Shown: piece after piece, positions 48,079 to 58,948 of the stretch
Layout of the letters: the number at the start of each line of letters is the position of its first letter
Position numbering within the stretch: position 1 is the first letter of the stretch
Source: Streptosporangium becharense
GTDB taxonomy: Bacteria > Actinomycetota > Actinomycetes > Streptosporangiales > Streptosporangiaceae
Reading direction: 5' to 3'
Length of the DNA: 64,000 bases
NCBI RefSeq assembly: GCF_014204985.1
Contig: NZ_JACHMP010000001.1
Span: 2,480,001-2,544,000, forward strand
Notes under the pieces: model-generated
Database searches by the model: none
Told to the model about the DNA's origin: nothing
Seen by the model: only the letters and a program-made list of their open reading frames with translations
Made by a program: the position numbers and the translations under genes

Positions 48079-49371
48079 TCAGGGGGCGTCGTCGCCCTCG
48101 ACCCGCATGACGCTCACCACGTCGCGGACGATGTCGAGCTCGCGCAGTCCCTCGATGGTCGCCGAGAGCGCGGCGTCGGTGGCCCGGTGGGTGACCAGCA
48201 CGAGCTGGGCGTCGGCGCCGAGGCCCTCCTGCCGGACGGTCTGAATGGAGACGTCTTGCTTGGCGAACATGTCGGCGACCCGGGCGAGCACGCCGGGCTT
48301 GTCCGCCACGTCCAGGGAGACGTGGTAGCGCGTGACGGTCTCGCCCACCGGGTGCACGACCAGGTCGGCGTAGGTGGACTCCTCCGGGCCGCGCGTGCCG
48401 GCGAGGATGTTGCGGGCCACGGCCACGATGTCGCCCAGCACCGCGCTCGCGGTCGGGGCGCCGCCGGCGCCGGCGCCGTAGAACATCAGCCGCCCGGCGG
48501 ACTGCGCCTCGACGAACACCGCGTTGTACGCCTCGCGGACCCCGGCCAGCGGGTGCGTCCGGGGGATCATCGCCGGGTGCACCCGGACGCCGAAGGACCG
48601 GCCGTCCTCGGAACGGGAGCAGATGGCCAGCAGCTTGATGACGTAGCCCATGTCCTTGGCGCTGGCCACGTCGGCGGCGGTAATCTCGGTGATGCCCTCG
48701 CGGTGGACGTCGGCGGCCGTCACCCGGCTGTGGAACGCGATCCCGGCGAGGATCGCGGCCTTCGCCGCCGCGTCGAAGCCCTCCACGTCGGCGGTGGGGT
48801 CGGCCTCGGCGTACCCCAGAGCCTGCGCCTCCTCCAGCGCGTCGGAGAAGGAGGCTCCGCTGGAGTCCATCTTGTCGAGGATGTAGTTGGTGGTGCCGTT
48901 GACGATGCCGAGCACCCGGTCCACGTGGTCGCCGGCGAGCGACTCGCGCAGCGGCCGGATCAGCGGGATGGCGCCCGCGACGGCCGCCTCGAAGTACAGG
49001 TCGGCGTTGTTGGCGCGGGCCGCGGCGTGGACGGTGGCGCCGTCTTCGGCGAGCAGCGCCTTGTTGGCCGTGACGACGGACTTCCCGCTGTTCAGCGCGG
49101 ACAGGATCAGCGACCTGGCGGGCTCGATGCCGCCGATCACCTCGACGACGATGTCGACGTCGTCGCGGGTGACCAGCGCCTCGGCGTCGGTGGTGAGCAG
49201 GGCCGGGTCGACGTCGGCGTCACGCCTGCGGCCCAGTCTGCGCACGGCCACGCCGGCGAGTTCCAGCGGGGCGCCGACCCGCGCGGTGAGGTCATCGGCC
49301 TGCTCGTGCAGGAGCCTGACCACCTGGGATCCGACGACGCCGCATCCCAGAAGCGCGACTTTCAGTGCCAT
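48079..49371 (-). CDS. hom: Homoserine dehydrogenase
   Basis: 430 aa. The N-terminal Rossmann domain begins LLGCGVVGSQVVRLL, then the catalytic domain with VTANKALLAEDG and ATADVEGFDAAAKAAIL-type motifs, and a C-terminal ACT domain (YHVSLDVADKPGVLARVADMF split over the usual beta-alpha unit) which gives feedback control by threonine. It reduces aspartate semialdehyde to homoserine. It follows lysA by about 100 bp. thrC and thrB are normally next but here lie 8.5 kb away. Confidence 0.96.
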   Translation of the reverse strand: MALKVALLGCGVVGSQVVRLLHEQADDLTARVGAPLELAGVAVRRLGRRRDADVDPALLTTDAEALVTRDDVDIVVEVIGGIEPARSLILSALNSGKSVVTANKALLAEDGATVHAAARANNADLYFEAAVAGAIPLIRPLRESLAGDHVDRVLGIVNGTTNYILDKMDSSGASFSDALEEAQALGYAEADPTADVEGFDAAAKAAILAGIAFHSRVTAADVHREGITEITAADVASAKDMGYVIKLLAICSRSEDGRSFGVRVHPAMIPRTHPLAGVREAYNAVFVEAQSAGRLMFYGAGAGGAPTASAVLGDIVAVARNILAGTRGPEESTYADLVVHPVGETVTRYHVSLDVADKPGVLARVADMFAKQDVSIQTVRQEGLGADAQLVLVTHRATDAALSATIEGLRELDIVRDVVSVMRVEGDDAP

Positions 49372-49471
49372 CCGGTCACACTTCCCTTCTCGCTCACCCG
49401 CTGGACGGGTTTCTCTTCGTGGACGGATCCGCCTGCCGCGCGGGCCGGGCGGCCCGCCGCCTGAGGTCGTG

Positions 49472-50854
49472 TCACAGCTGTCCTCTCAGCAGGTCGTCCT
49501 CGGTCTCCCGGCGGACGATCACGCGGGACGCCCCGTCCTTGACCGCGACCACGGCAGGCTTGGGGAGGTAGTTGTAGTTGTTGGCGAGCGAGCGGCAGTA
49601 GGCGCCGGTGCCCGCGACGGCGACGAGGTCGCCGGTGGCCAGGTCCGCCGGGAGCCACAGGTCGCGGACGACCATGTCGCCGCTCTCGCAGTGCTTGCCG
49701 ACCAGCCGGGAGAGCATCGGCGCGGCGGCGCTCTCGCGGGAGGCCAGGCGCGCGGTGTACTCGGCGCCGTACAGGGCGGTGCGGATGTTGTCGCTCATGC
49801 CACCGTCGACGCTGACGTAGGTGCGCAGCCCCTCGACGTCCTTGATCGTGCCGACCCCGTAGAGCGTGACGCCCGCGAGGCCGGTGATGGCCCGGCCGGG
49901 CTCGACGGTGAGCCGGGGCACCGGCAGCCCGGCGCTCTCGGCCACCTTGGCGACGATCTCGCGCAGGCTGTCGGCGATCTCCTTGACGTCGGGTGCGGTG
50001 TCCCCCTCGACGTACGGGATGCCGTAGCCGCCGCCGAGGTCGAGCTCCGGCAGCACGACGCCGTGCTCCTCCTTGATCTGCACCAGCAACGTGGCCAGGC
50101 GGCGCGCGGCCACCTCGAACCCGGCGGTGTCGGTGATCTGGGAGCCGATGTGGGAGTGCAGGCCGACCAGCTCCAGCTGGGGCAGGGCCAGGATGCGCCG
50201 GGCCGCCTCGGCCGCGGCGCCCGCGCTCAGCGAGAAGCCGAACTTCTGGTCGTCGTGGGCGGTGGCGATGAACTCGTGGGTGTGGGCCTCCACGCCGACG
50301 GTGACCCGGATCATGACCTGGGGGCGCCTGCCGTGCTTGTCGGCGAGGAAGCCGAGACGGGCGATCTCCTCGAAGGAGTCGACCACGATGTGCCCGACAC
50401 CGGTCTCGACGGCCCGCTCCAGCTCGGCGGACGACTTGTTGTTGCCGTGCAGGGTGATCCGCTCGGGCGGGAAGCCGACGCTGAGCGCGACGGCGAGCTC
50501 GCCGCCGCTGCACACGTCGAGGCCGAGCCCCTCCTGCATGATCCAGCGGGCGACCTCGCGGCAGAGGAACGCCTTGCCCGCGTAGTGGACGTCGCCGCCG
50601 GCGAAGGCGGTGGCGTAGTCGCGGCAGCGGGAGCGGAAGTCTTCCTCGTCCACCACGTAGAGCGGGGTGCCGTGCTCGGCGACCAGGTCCCTGACGTCCA
50701 CGCCGCCGATGGTGATCGAACCGTCGGCGCGGTGCGACGTTCGCGGCCAGATGGTCGGGTCCAGCGTGTTCAGATCGGCGGGTGCGTGCGGAGGACGCTC
50801 CTCGGGCAGCACCTCGGCATGCCGGTCACCGGCGGGGTGGGCGAATCGACTCAC
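49472..50854 (-). CDS. lysA: Diaminopimelate decarboxylase
   Basis: 460 aa from the GTG at 50854. This start was chosen because a TAGCCT -10 box lies seven bases before it; an ATG 16 codons earlier is possible but has no ribosome-binding site. It is a PLP fold-type III enzyme making lysine. Lys94 (HYAGKAFLC) binds [17 protein letters not shown] and EPGRAITG form the cofactor pocket, and CESGDM carries the catalytic Cys at the dimer interface. It is the first gene of a lysA-hom unit. Confidence 0.95.
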   Translation of the reverse strand: MSRFAHPAGDRHAEVLPEERPPHAPADLNTLDPTIWPRTSHRADGSITIGGVDVRDLVAEHGTPLYVVDEEDFRSRCRDYATAFAGGDVHYAGKAFLCREVARWIMQEGLGLDVCSGGELAVALSVGFPPERITLHGNNKSSAELERAVETGVGHIVVDSFEEIARLGFLADKHGRRPQVMIRVTVGVEAHTHEFIATAHDDQKFGFSLSAGAAAEAARRILALPQLELVGLHSHIGSQITDTAGFEVAARRLATLLVQIKEEHGVVLPELDLGGGYGIPYVEGDTAPDVKEIADSLREIVAKVAESAGLPVPRLTVEPGRAITGLAGVTLYGVGTIKDVEGLRTYVSVDGGMSDNIRTALYGAEYTARLASRESAAAPMLSRLVGKHCESGDMVVRDLWLPADLATGDLVAVAGTGAYCRSLANNYNYLPKPAVVAVKDGASRVIVRRETEDDLLRGQL

Positions 50855-50861
50855 CCGATCG

Positions 50862-50867
50862 AGGCTA
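50862..50867 (-). promoter_or_regulatory. -10 box of a leaderless lysA promoter
   Basis: TAGCCT on the minus strand, seven bases before the GTG at 50854. The spacing equals that at the adenosyltransferase and uracil-DNA glycosylase genes. Confidence 0.5.
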
Positions 50868-50994
50868 TCGGACCCGGTGATCCGACTGAGACGGGTGACC
50901 ATCTATCGAGACGCCGAAACCCCGTAACCCGCGAAGTTTTTACGCTGTTGAGGGTTTTTTCCAAATATTTTCACGCCGGAGGGGGCCGTCGCGG

Positions 50995-51810
50995 TCAGGA
51001 CACCTGCTCCGCCGGAGCGGCCCACGTGTTGCACGCCCCGACGGTGCCGGCCCGCTCGCCGCGCGCCATCCACCGGGCGCTGTTGGCGCCCGAGCCGTGC
51101 GACTGCCGGTAGGCCTCCTCCTGCCCCGCCGCGCCGGGATCCCCGTCGGCCGCGCCGGCGAGCCGGCGCAGGTCGCGCAGCCGGGTCGGCTCGACGATCC
51201 GCAGCGTCGCCGCGGCCATGCAGTCGGCCTGGAGTTCGAGCCGCCGCGACCACGCCTCGTCGAACATCTCCGGCCCGCGCTGGTCGGCGATCCCGCTGAC
51301 CTCCTGGACGTGGTGCGCGTACTCGTGCGCGAGGGTGAACATGATCGGGAAGGCCCGCCGGTCCTCGACCAGGACGTTGACGACCCGGTCGCCGGGGCAG
51401 TAGATCCCGGCCCAGTCGTAGTCGTCGATGCCGCACGCGGCCTCCTCAGGCGTGCCGACCAGCCGGACCTCCTCGGGAGGGGTGTAGTCGATGTCCGCCT
51501 GCGCGAGGGTGGCGGCCCACATCCGGTCCAGGCATCCGGTCAGCGCCCGCAGCGTCACGCGGATGTCGGCGTCGATGTCCCGGGGCAGGGTGTCGCAGCG
51601 CGCCTGCACGGGGCCGGTGTCGTACACGCGGTGCGTGGCCAGCGCCGAACGCGGCGAGCCGGGGGCGGTGCCGAGGAGTTCCCGCAGGTCGCCGTGGAGA
51701 TAGCCGAGCCCGGCGACGACGACCGCGAAGGCGAGCGCGGTGGGCAGCATCCGCCGGATCACTCCGGCGCGGCGCGGCTCGCGCGCCCGCCAGTCCCGAG
51801 GACCGTTCAC
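50995..51810 (-). CDS. Neutral zinc metallopeptidase, membrane anchored
   Basis: 271 aa from the GTG at 51810, which has GGAGG five bases before it. A single N-terminal membrane helix (about residues 22-40) anchors the enzyme with its domain outside. The zinc site is HEYAHH (His162 and His166) with the third ligand Glu192 in LELQADC, the arrangement of the putative neutral zinc metallopeptidase family (YpfJ-like). Several Cys (72, 93, 127, 138, 197) may form disulfides. Its substrate is unknown. It lies 92 bp upstream of lysA and 33 bp after the next gene on the same strand. Confidence 0.85.
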   Translation of the reverse strand: MNGPRDWRAREPRRAGVIRRMLPTALAFAVVVAGLGYLHGDLRELLGTAPGSPRSALATHRVYDTGPVQARCDTLPRDIDADIRVTLRALTGCLDRMWAATLAQADIDYTPPEEVRLVGTPEEAACGIDDYDWAGIYCPGDRVVNVLVEDRRAFPIMFTLAHEYAHHVQEVSGIADQRGPEMFDEAWSRRLELQADCMAAATLRIVEPTRLRDLRRLAGAADGDPGAAGQEEAYRQSHGSGANSARWMARGERAGTVGACNTWAAPAEQVS

Positions 51811-51843
51811 CCACCCCTCCAAAATCACTTCTGGGAGGGTCTA

Positions 51844-52557
51844 TCACAGCCTGTCGGGTGCCGTCTCACCAAGTGCCGCCAACGTCCCGGCCAGTGCGTC
51901 CCGGACGGCCCGCGCCAGCCGCACCCGCGCCGCGTGCAACGGCGACGGCTCCCCGTCCCCCACCGGCAGCGGGGCGGCCCGCTCGAACGCGTCGTGGTAG
52001 GCCCCGGCCAGCCGCTCGGCGTAGGCGGCCCACCCGGGGTCGCGGCCCGCCCGTCTGCCGGGCAGCTCGGCCAGCAGCCTGAGCACCGCCCGGTCCCACC
52101 GGCCGTCGAGCAGCTCGGGCCGGAACTCCCCGCCGACCCCCAGCTCCACCGCCCAGCGCTGCACGGCGACCGCGCGCACATGCGCGTACCGCACCGCGAA
52201 CCCCGGGTTGGCCCACGTCCTGGGCCGGTCGGGCCACGCCGGCGCCCGCGTCGCGGCGGGCGGCACCGCGCCGGGGGGCGGCGGACCGGGCGGCACTACG
52301 CCGGGGGGTACCGCGCCGGGCGGCGGGCCGATCTCCGTGACGAGTTCCCCCGGCACCGCCACCACGATCTCCAGGAAACCGCCGGCCCGCACCCGCACGG
52401 CCGCGACACCGGGCAGCGCGCGCAGCCGCGCCGCCGTCTCCTCGGGGTCCACGCCCCGGCGCGCCGCGGCCGGGGAGACGTAGAGCGCCTCCTCGGCCCA
52501 CGTCCCCCGGGGGATCGGCGGCATGCCGAGGAGCTCTCCGAGCCTGCCGGGTGTCAC
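51844..52557 (-). CDS. ArgS-related anticodon-binding protein (NrtL-like)
   Basis: 237 aa. The N-terminal 75 residues (LYVSPAAARRGVDPEETAARLRALPGVAAVRVRAGGFLEIVV) resemble the additional domain 1 of arginyl-tRNA synthetase, and residues 110-237 the DALR anticodon-binding domain (PGFAVRYAHVRAVAVQRWAV, LARAVRDALAGTLAALG). The whole catalytic core with HIGH and KMSKS is absent, replaced by a Pro/Gly linker (residues 77-105). It therefore cannot charge tRNA; it may bind tRNA-Arg or ArgS. Proteins of this kind occur next to lysA in actinobacteria. It precedes the metallopeptidase by 33 bp. Confidence 0.8.
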   Translation of the reverse strand: MTPGRLGELLGMPPIPRGTWAEEALYVSPAAARRGVDPEETAARLRALPGVAAVRVRAGGFLEIVVAVPGELVTEIGPPPGAVPPGVVPPGPPPPGAVPPAATRAPAWPDRPRTWANPGFAVRYAHVRAVAVQRWAVELGVGGEFRPELLDGRWDRAVLRLLAELPGRRAGRDPGWAAYAERLAGAYHDAFERAAPLPVGDGEPSPLHAARVRLARAVRDALAGTLAALGETAPDRL

Positions 52558-52584
52558 CCGCGCAGCCTAGGGGAGCCGGACCCG

Positions 52585-54498
52585 CTACACGAAGGCGTAC
52601 GGGTCGGCCGGGCCGTAGTCGACCAGCTGGGCCGAGCCCAGCAGCCACCGGTCGCGGTCGCGCAGGCACACGTAGTTGAAGCGGTCGGCGGAGAAGACCT
52701 TGATCCCGTCCGCCCGGCACTGGCGCATGAGCACGTCGCCCCAGCCGTCGGAGACGTCGGGGAAGCCGATGCCGCGCAGGACCGTCCGGCGGGCCAGCAG
52801 GGTGGCCCCGGCCACGTCGGGCACGTAGGAGTACTCCGCCTGGGGCTGGCGCAGCACGGTCGCCGCGACGTCGCGCAGGTGGGCGAAGTGGGCCGCCTTG
52901 CCGACGATGTCTGCGGTGCAGAACAGGAAGGCCCGGCGCAGGTCGTTCAGGTAGTGCTCGCCGTACTGGTCGCGGGCGTCCATGACCGCCACCAGGTCGC
53001 CGTGGCACAGGTCCAGAGCGCGGTTGAGCAGGCCGCCGGTGGTCACGTCCGGGTCGCTGCGGCGGACCACCACGTCCACCCCGCCGGGCATCGCCTGGCG
53101 GGCCCGCTCGGCGGCGCCGGGAGCGTCCGACAGCAGCACCAGCTGGACGACGCCCTTCTGCGGCGCGACCTGGGCCAGCGTGTGGTCGAGGTCACCCCGG
53201 TCGATCATGATCACCGAGATGTTCAGGGTGGCCCGGCCGCTGGGCAGGCCGATCGCGTCCAGCAGGTCGTCGACCTTGTCGCTCATCGTGCCGGAGGCGT
53301 ACGCCTGGCGGAGCGCCACGTGGGCCCTGGCCTGGTCGGGCTCGGTGCCGATCGGGGTGCCGCAGGCGGCGATCTCGGCCATCCGCCAGGGCTCGGTCCC
53401 CGGCGGGCAGTCGACCGCGACGGGCCAGCGGTAGGAGGTCAGCACGTCCGGGTACGACAGGTGCTCGGGAAGCAGCTCCTTCAGGGTGAGCACCCGCTCG
53501 AACCGGTCACCGACCAGCGGCAGCGGGTTGTGCACGCGCGGCTGGATCGCGAACGGCAGCAGGCCCAGCGAGGGAGCCCGGCGTCCGGGCTCCGGGTCGT
53601 GCGACGCCAGGGCGGTGCCCCACGGCCCCACCGACTTGGGCAGCGCGGTGACGACGTGCTCGAACAGCCGCGCGGCGGCCGTGAAAGGCTCGACCTCGCC
53701 GCCGGTGTGCCAGAAGACGGTGCGGATGCCGCGCTCGGCGCACCACGACAGCAGAGCGCGCAGTCCCTGCCCCGGCCTGCGGACCTCCTCCGCCCACGGC
53801 CCCTCGGTCACCGACTCGACCACCAGCAGGTGGGGCACCTCGGCGGCCAGCACCCGGGAGAAGTCACGCGGCGTGAAACCGGTGGTCTGCCGCCACTCGT
53901 AACGCAGCAGCGCCTCGGCGTGCGGCTCGGCGATCACGGCCGCGGTCAGGTGCGGGCGGGTGTTGGGGCCGGTCGGCACCCGGTACGGCTTGAGCTTGAC
54001 CGACCTGCCGCCGACGGTCCGGACGGAGCTGGTGGCCTGGAAGGACGCCCCGGGGACCGGCTGCTGCCCGTTGCCCGCGTTCTTGCGCGGGACGGGCTGG
54101 CGCTTGGGTGCGGTGGGACGCTTGGCCGGCTTGGCCGCGCCTCGCAGGCCGCGCGCCAGGCGCACCGGGTTGCTCTTGCCGGTCTTGATGGCGTCGCCGA
54201 GCCGGGACCAGCGGGCCAGCTGCACCGAGGAGAGCTTCCACTTGGCCACGTCCGCCTGGTAGCGCTGCTCCGCCAGGTCCTTGCGGAGCTTCTCCTCGGC
54301 CGCGTTCGCGGCCCGGAGCCGCTCCTCGGTCTCGTCGAGACGCTCCTGCACACCGCGCAGTTCCTCGGCCGCACGCTCCGCTTCGGCGATCCTGGCCTGC
54401 GCCGCGTCGAGCAGGCGTGCCAGCTCGGAGGCCCGTTCCGCGTGCGCCACCGCCTCTCGCAGTGCCTGCCGTGTGCTCTCGAGTTGGTCACCCGCCAC
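52585..54498 (-). CDS. Glycosyltransferase with N-terminal coiled coil
   Basis: 637 aa, GTG start at 54498 with GGAGG before it. Residues 1-100 form a coiled coil (AQARIAEAERAAEELRGVQ). A basic low-complexity stretch (RPTAPKRQPVPRKN) follows. Residues 180-380 look like the N-terminal part of a CgeB-type or GT-B glycosyltransferase (PHLLVVESVTEGPW, CGTPIGTEPDQ), and residues 415-637 like a shortened GT-A domain (LNISVIMIDRGD, AVMDARDQYGEHYL). The exact linkage is not predictable. It is divergent from the asparagine-synthetase-like gene with overlapping -10 boxes, so the two are co-regulated. Confidence 0.75.
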   Translation of the reverse strand: MAGDQLESTRQALREAVAHAERASELARLLDAAQARIAEAERAAEELRGVQERLDETEERLRAANAAEEKLRKDLAEQRYQADVAKWKLSSVQLARWSRLGDAIKTGKSNPVRLARGLRGAAKPAKRPTAPKRQPVPRKNAGNGQQPVPGASFQATSSVRTVGGRSVKLKPYRVPTGPNTRPHLTAAVIAEPHAEALLRYEWRQTTGFTPRDFSRVLAAEVPHLLVVESVTEGPWAEEVRRPGQGLRALLSWCAERGIRTVFWHTGGEVEPFTAAARLFEHVVTALPKSVGPWGTALASHDPEPGRRAPSLGLLPFAIQPRVHNPLPLVGDRFERVLTLKELLPEHLSYPDVLTSYRWPVAVDCPPGTEPWRMAEIAACGTPIGTEPDQARAHVALRQAYASGTMSDKVDDLLDAIGLPSGRATLNISVIMIDRGDLDHTLAQVAPQKGVVQLVLLSDAPGAAERARQAMPGGVDVVVRRSDPDVTTGGLLNRALDLCHGDLVAVMDARDQYGEHYLNDLRRAFLFCTADIVGKAAHFAHLRDVAATVLRQPQAEYSYVPDVAGATLLARRTVLRGIGFPDVSDGWGDVLMRQCRADGIKVFSADRFNYVCLRDRDRWLLGSAQLVDYGPADPYAFV

Positions 54499-54527
54499 GC
54501 CGTCCTCCGTTTTCTCAGCCGGGCGAA

Positions 54528-54537
54528 AGGATACCCT
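54528..54537. promoter_or_regulatory. Overlapping divergent -10 boxes
   Basis: TATCCT on the minus strand (54528-54533) and TACCCT on the plus strand (54532-54537) share two bases within a 71-bp divergent gap. RNA polymerase could use only one at a time, which would make the two genes mutually exclusive or jointly controlled. Confidence 0.45.
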
Positions 54538-54569
54538 TTGGTCAATCGCGACACAGAGGAGTCAGCACG

Positions 54570-56231
54570 GTGCAGTGGCCGACGTTCAATGTGAGGCCGT
54601 ATGTCTGCGGCGGCATCGGGCACCTTGACCAGGCCGTCCTGGAGACGCTGCGGGCGGCCGGCCCGCGGGTCACGCCCGCGTTGCAGACCCCGGGGGCGGA
54701 GCTCTTCAGCTCCGCACCGCTGCCGCCCTACCAGCGGGACGAGCAGCGCACCTGGGCGTTCTCCTGGGGTGAGCGGACGCCGGCCGAGGCGGCGCCGTGG
54801 ATCACGGTGGCGGAGACGTACGAGACGCCCGGCCTGATCCACGACGGCGAGCGGATCGCGCTGCACGCGGGCGGGCTCGGCCTGGTGGACGTCTACTACC
54901 TCTTCCGCGACGGCGCGGTCTACTTCTCCTCGCTGCTGGAGCCGCTGCTGTCGCTGGCGCGCACGCCGTACGACGTCGACTGGGAGGCCTGGGCCTCGAT
55001 CATCCAGCTGACCTTCCCGCTCCGTGACGACACCCCCTACACGCAGGTCAGACGGCTGGCGGGGTCGAGTGCGCTGATCTTCGAGCCGGGGTCCGGCCGG
55101 ATCTCCACCGAGCGGAGACTGCCCCGCTGGCTGCGCGAGGAGCCCTACGACTCGGGCCGCACGGCCGGGGAGCTCCTGGAGATCCTGCACGAGGTCTACA
55201 AGGAGTTCGACGGGCGCCCGCTGCTGGTGCCGGTCAGCGGCGGCTACGACTCGCGGCTGCTGTGCTCGGTCGCGGTGGCGCGCGGCGCCGACGTGGAGTC
55301 GTGGACGACCAGCCCCGACGACGGCACCGACACCGACATCGTCTTCGCCAAGGCGATCACCCGCGAGCTGGGCGTGCGGCACCGGGTGATCCCGCAGGAC
55401 GCCGCCGCCTACCCCGACGACGCGCTGGCCGCCGCCCGCCGCCTGGAGTTCCTCACCCCGCACCACGCCTGGTACACCCCCTTCGCCCGTGAGGTCCACA
55501 AGGCGGGGCGGACCCTGGTGGACGGGCTCGCCGGCGGTCCGCTGCTGAAGAACTTCATGGTCAGCGGGGCCGCGCTGGACGCCTCCACCGAGGCCGAGCG
55601 CAAGGCCGCCCTGCTCGGCTCGCTGTCGCTGGGCGCCCCGTCCGTGCCGTTCCTGTCGGAGGAGGCCGCCGCCTGGATCGCCGACGCGGTCGAGACCGCG
55701 TTCGCCCAGTCGACCTCCATGCTCAACGGCCACCGGGCGGAGCTGCCGCTGTCGGTCCTGCACACCCGCACGGCCCGGGGCATCGCCCGCTCGCCGGTCA
55801 GCCTGGTGGGCCCGGAGACGTCGTTCGCGGCCCCGTTCATCCACCCCGACTTCTTCGACGCGGCGCTGTCGGTCGGCGTGGCCCGCAAGGACGGGGGCCG
55901 GTTCTACCGGGAGCTCCTGTACGCGGCCAACCCGCGGGTGGCCGCGCTGCCCTCCACGAACGTGGTCAAGCAGCCGCTGCAGCGCGTCCCGCTCCGCTCG
56001 GCCGCCGCTCCCGCCCGGGAGTACGGCCACCGGATGCTCACCCGGGTCGCCGCGAGCGTGCCCTCGCTGCTGTCGGAGCGGCTGCACGAGGTGGTCGCCG
56101 AGGGCCCGGAGGCACTGGCCCGCTTCAACGGCTGGAACGACCGGTTCTGGGTGCGCGGCCTGGTCCTGTTCGGCGCCTGGCTCGGCGACCACGGCGACCG
56201 GGTCGCCGACCTCACGCCCCCCTGGTCCTGA
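54570..56231 (+). CDS. Asparagine-synthetase-like protein without glutaminase cysteine
   Basis: 553 aa from the GTG at 54570, with GAGGAG eight bases before it. Residues 220-235 hold the ATP-pyrophosphatase loop VSGGYDSRL, and the C-terminal half matches the synthetase domain of AsnB-type enzymes (GGPLLKNFM, ETSFAAPFIHPDFFD). The N-terminal 200 residues resemble the glutamine-amidotransferase part in length but the obligatory Cys at position 2 is missing (VQWPTF). It may form an amide or another adenylate-driven bond in a surface molecule or peptide, using ammonia or a different donor. Divergent partner is a glycosyltransferase. Confidence 0.8.
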   Translation: MQWPTFNVRPYVCGGIGHLDQAVLETLRAAGPRVTPALQTPGAELFSSAPLPPYQRDEQRTWAFSWGERTPAEAAPWITVAETYETPGLIHDGERIALHAGGLGLVDVYYLFRDGAVYFSSLLEPLLSLARTPYDVDWEAWASIIQLTFPLRDDTPYTQVRRLAGSSALIFEPGSGRISTERRLPRWLREEPYDSGRTAGELLEILHEVYKEFDGRPLLVPVSGGYDSRLLCSVAVARGADVESWTTSPDDGTDTDIVFAKAITRELGVRHRVIPQDAAAYPDDALAAARRLEFLTPHHAWYTPFAREVHKAGRTLVDGLAGGPLLKNFMVSGAALDASTEAERKAALLGSLSLGAPSVPFLSEEAAAWIADAVETAFAQSTSMLNGHRAELPLSVLHTRTARGIARSPVSLVGPETSFAAPFIHPDFFDAALSVGVARKDGGRFYRELLYAANPRVAALPSTNVVKQPLQRVPLRSAAAPAREYGHRMLTRVAASVPSLLSERLHEVVAEGPEALARFNGWNDRFWVRGLVLFGAWLGDHGDRVADLTPPWS

Positions 56232-56555
56232 AAGCCCGCCCGCCGGTGGGAGCGGTCGCGGGCACCCCCTCCCACCGGCGCAAACGCTGAGCGACGGGAC
56301 GATTACGAGCCTCCGGCACGACACGGACGGGGATTTCGCGCAAGGGGATCGGACCGCCCCGCGAAGGGGGCTTCCGGCGCTTCACACGGCTGGTAGTCTT
56401 CGGCGCAGAAAGCGCTACAACGGATGGTCCCGAATCACAAATTCGGTCTTCCGAGGCCATGGAGCTCGTGGGGATGACGGCTCCCGCCGGCGCGGTCACC
56501 AAACATCATCAGCCGGGGCACCCGGTGACTTCGTCCTTCCCTCCCCTCCATCACC
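56232..56555. other. Intergenic region before trehalose synthase
   Basis: A strong terminator hairpin (56241-56280) starts ten bases after the upstream stop. The remainder must carry the trehalose synthase promoter; TAGTCT near 56394 and AGAAAGCGCTAC near 56407 are the only suggestive sequences, and no clear Shine-Dalgarno precedes the GTG at 56556. No gene is supported on either strand. Confidence 0.5.
56241..56280 (+). terminator. Terminator of the asparagine-synthetase-like gene
   Basis: Perfect 12-bp arms (56241-56252 and 56269-56280) with a 16-base loop, beginning ten bases after the stop codon. Confidence 0.75.
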
Positions 56556-58277
<1,722 letters not shown>

Positions 58278-58379
58278 TCCTCCTCCGCGTCCGCCCCGGG
58301 TCCCCCTCCGTCCCGCCCGCCGCACGGCGGCGAACCGGCGGGGATCCGGGAGAGGACCGGCCGCTGTTCACATGATCCG

Positions 58380-58414
58380 TCGGGGTCGTCCTCACCATTC
58401 GGGGACGACCCCGA
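58380..58414. terminator. Bidirectional terminator between treS and padR
   Basis: Perfect 12-bp arms (58380-58391 and 58403-58414) and an 11-base loop lie in the 164-bp gap between the convergent treS and PadR genes, the usual place for a shared terminator. Confidence 0.75.
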
Positions 58415-58441
58415 CGGCTTTGGGGCGGACTCCGGCGGGTG

Positions 58442-58948
58442 TCACCCCAGTTCCTCCCGGCAGCGTTCGAGCCAGTCGAGGTCGGCCTTCAGGTGCAGCA
58501 CCGCGCCTTCGACCAGCAGGAGCGCCGCGCGGTCGCCGGGGTCGGTCCGCCCGGCGATCTCGTTCAGGTCGCGCATGAGCGCCAGGTAGTGGCGCCGCTG
58601 GCGGTCGATCAACGCCGTCCTGTCGGCGACCCCGCCCATCGGGGCGAGCACGAGCTTCATGAAGAAGTCGTCGCGGACCCGTAGCCCGTCGGCGGGCTCG
58701 TCCGCCCACGCGTCGAGGGCGGCGCGTCCCGCCGGGGTCAGGTGGTAGACCTTCTTGTTCGGTCGGCTGACCTGCTCGACGTCCACGACGCGCACCAGGC
58801 CGTCCTTCTCCAGCCGGCTGAGCGTGACGTAGACCTGCCCGATATTCGGCGAAGGGTAGGCGCTTCCAAAGATCTGTTCAAGAGCCTGTTTGAGCTCGTA
58901 CCCATGGGCAGGTTCCTTCGCGAGGAGCGCCAGCAGCGGCAGCCGCAC
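58442..58948 (-). CDS. PadR-family transcriptional regulator
   Basis: 168 aa from a GTG with GAGGAGG upstream. The N-terminal winged helix (LLALLAKEPAHGYELKQALEQIFG, PNIGQVYVTLSRLEKDGLV) is typical PadR, and the C-terminal helical domain (DRQRRHYLALMRDLNEI) is the dimerisation part of the Vir/PadR-like type. It is divergent from the sugar ABC operon and convergent with treS. The intergenic region has repeated TAACATG(C/T)ATGTA boxes that fit PadR operators, so it probably controls itself and the importer. Confidence 0.92.
   Translation of the reverse strand: MRLPLLALLAKEPAHGYELKQALEQIFGSAYPSPNIGQVYVTLSRLEKDGLVRVVDVEQVSRPNKKVYHLTPAGRAALDAWADEPADGLRVRDDFFMKLVLAPMGGVADRTALIDRQRRHYLALMRDLNEIAGRTDPGDRAALLLVEGAVLHLKADLDWLERCREELG

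Noticed and set aside
51097..54594. Very long plus-strand open frame (1165 codons) opposite the metallopeptidase, NrtL-like and glycosyltransferase genes
   Set aside because: It is antisense to three genes with clear motifs and has the His/Arg/Gly/Pro composition of a shadow frame in GC-rich DNA; no ribosome-binding site or domain is seen.
53946..56324. Minus-strand open frame of 792 codons opposite the asparagine-synthetase-like gene
   Set aside because: Antisense to a gene with a conserved ATP loop; composition is that of a shadow frame.
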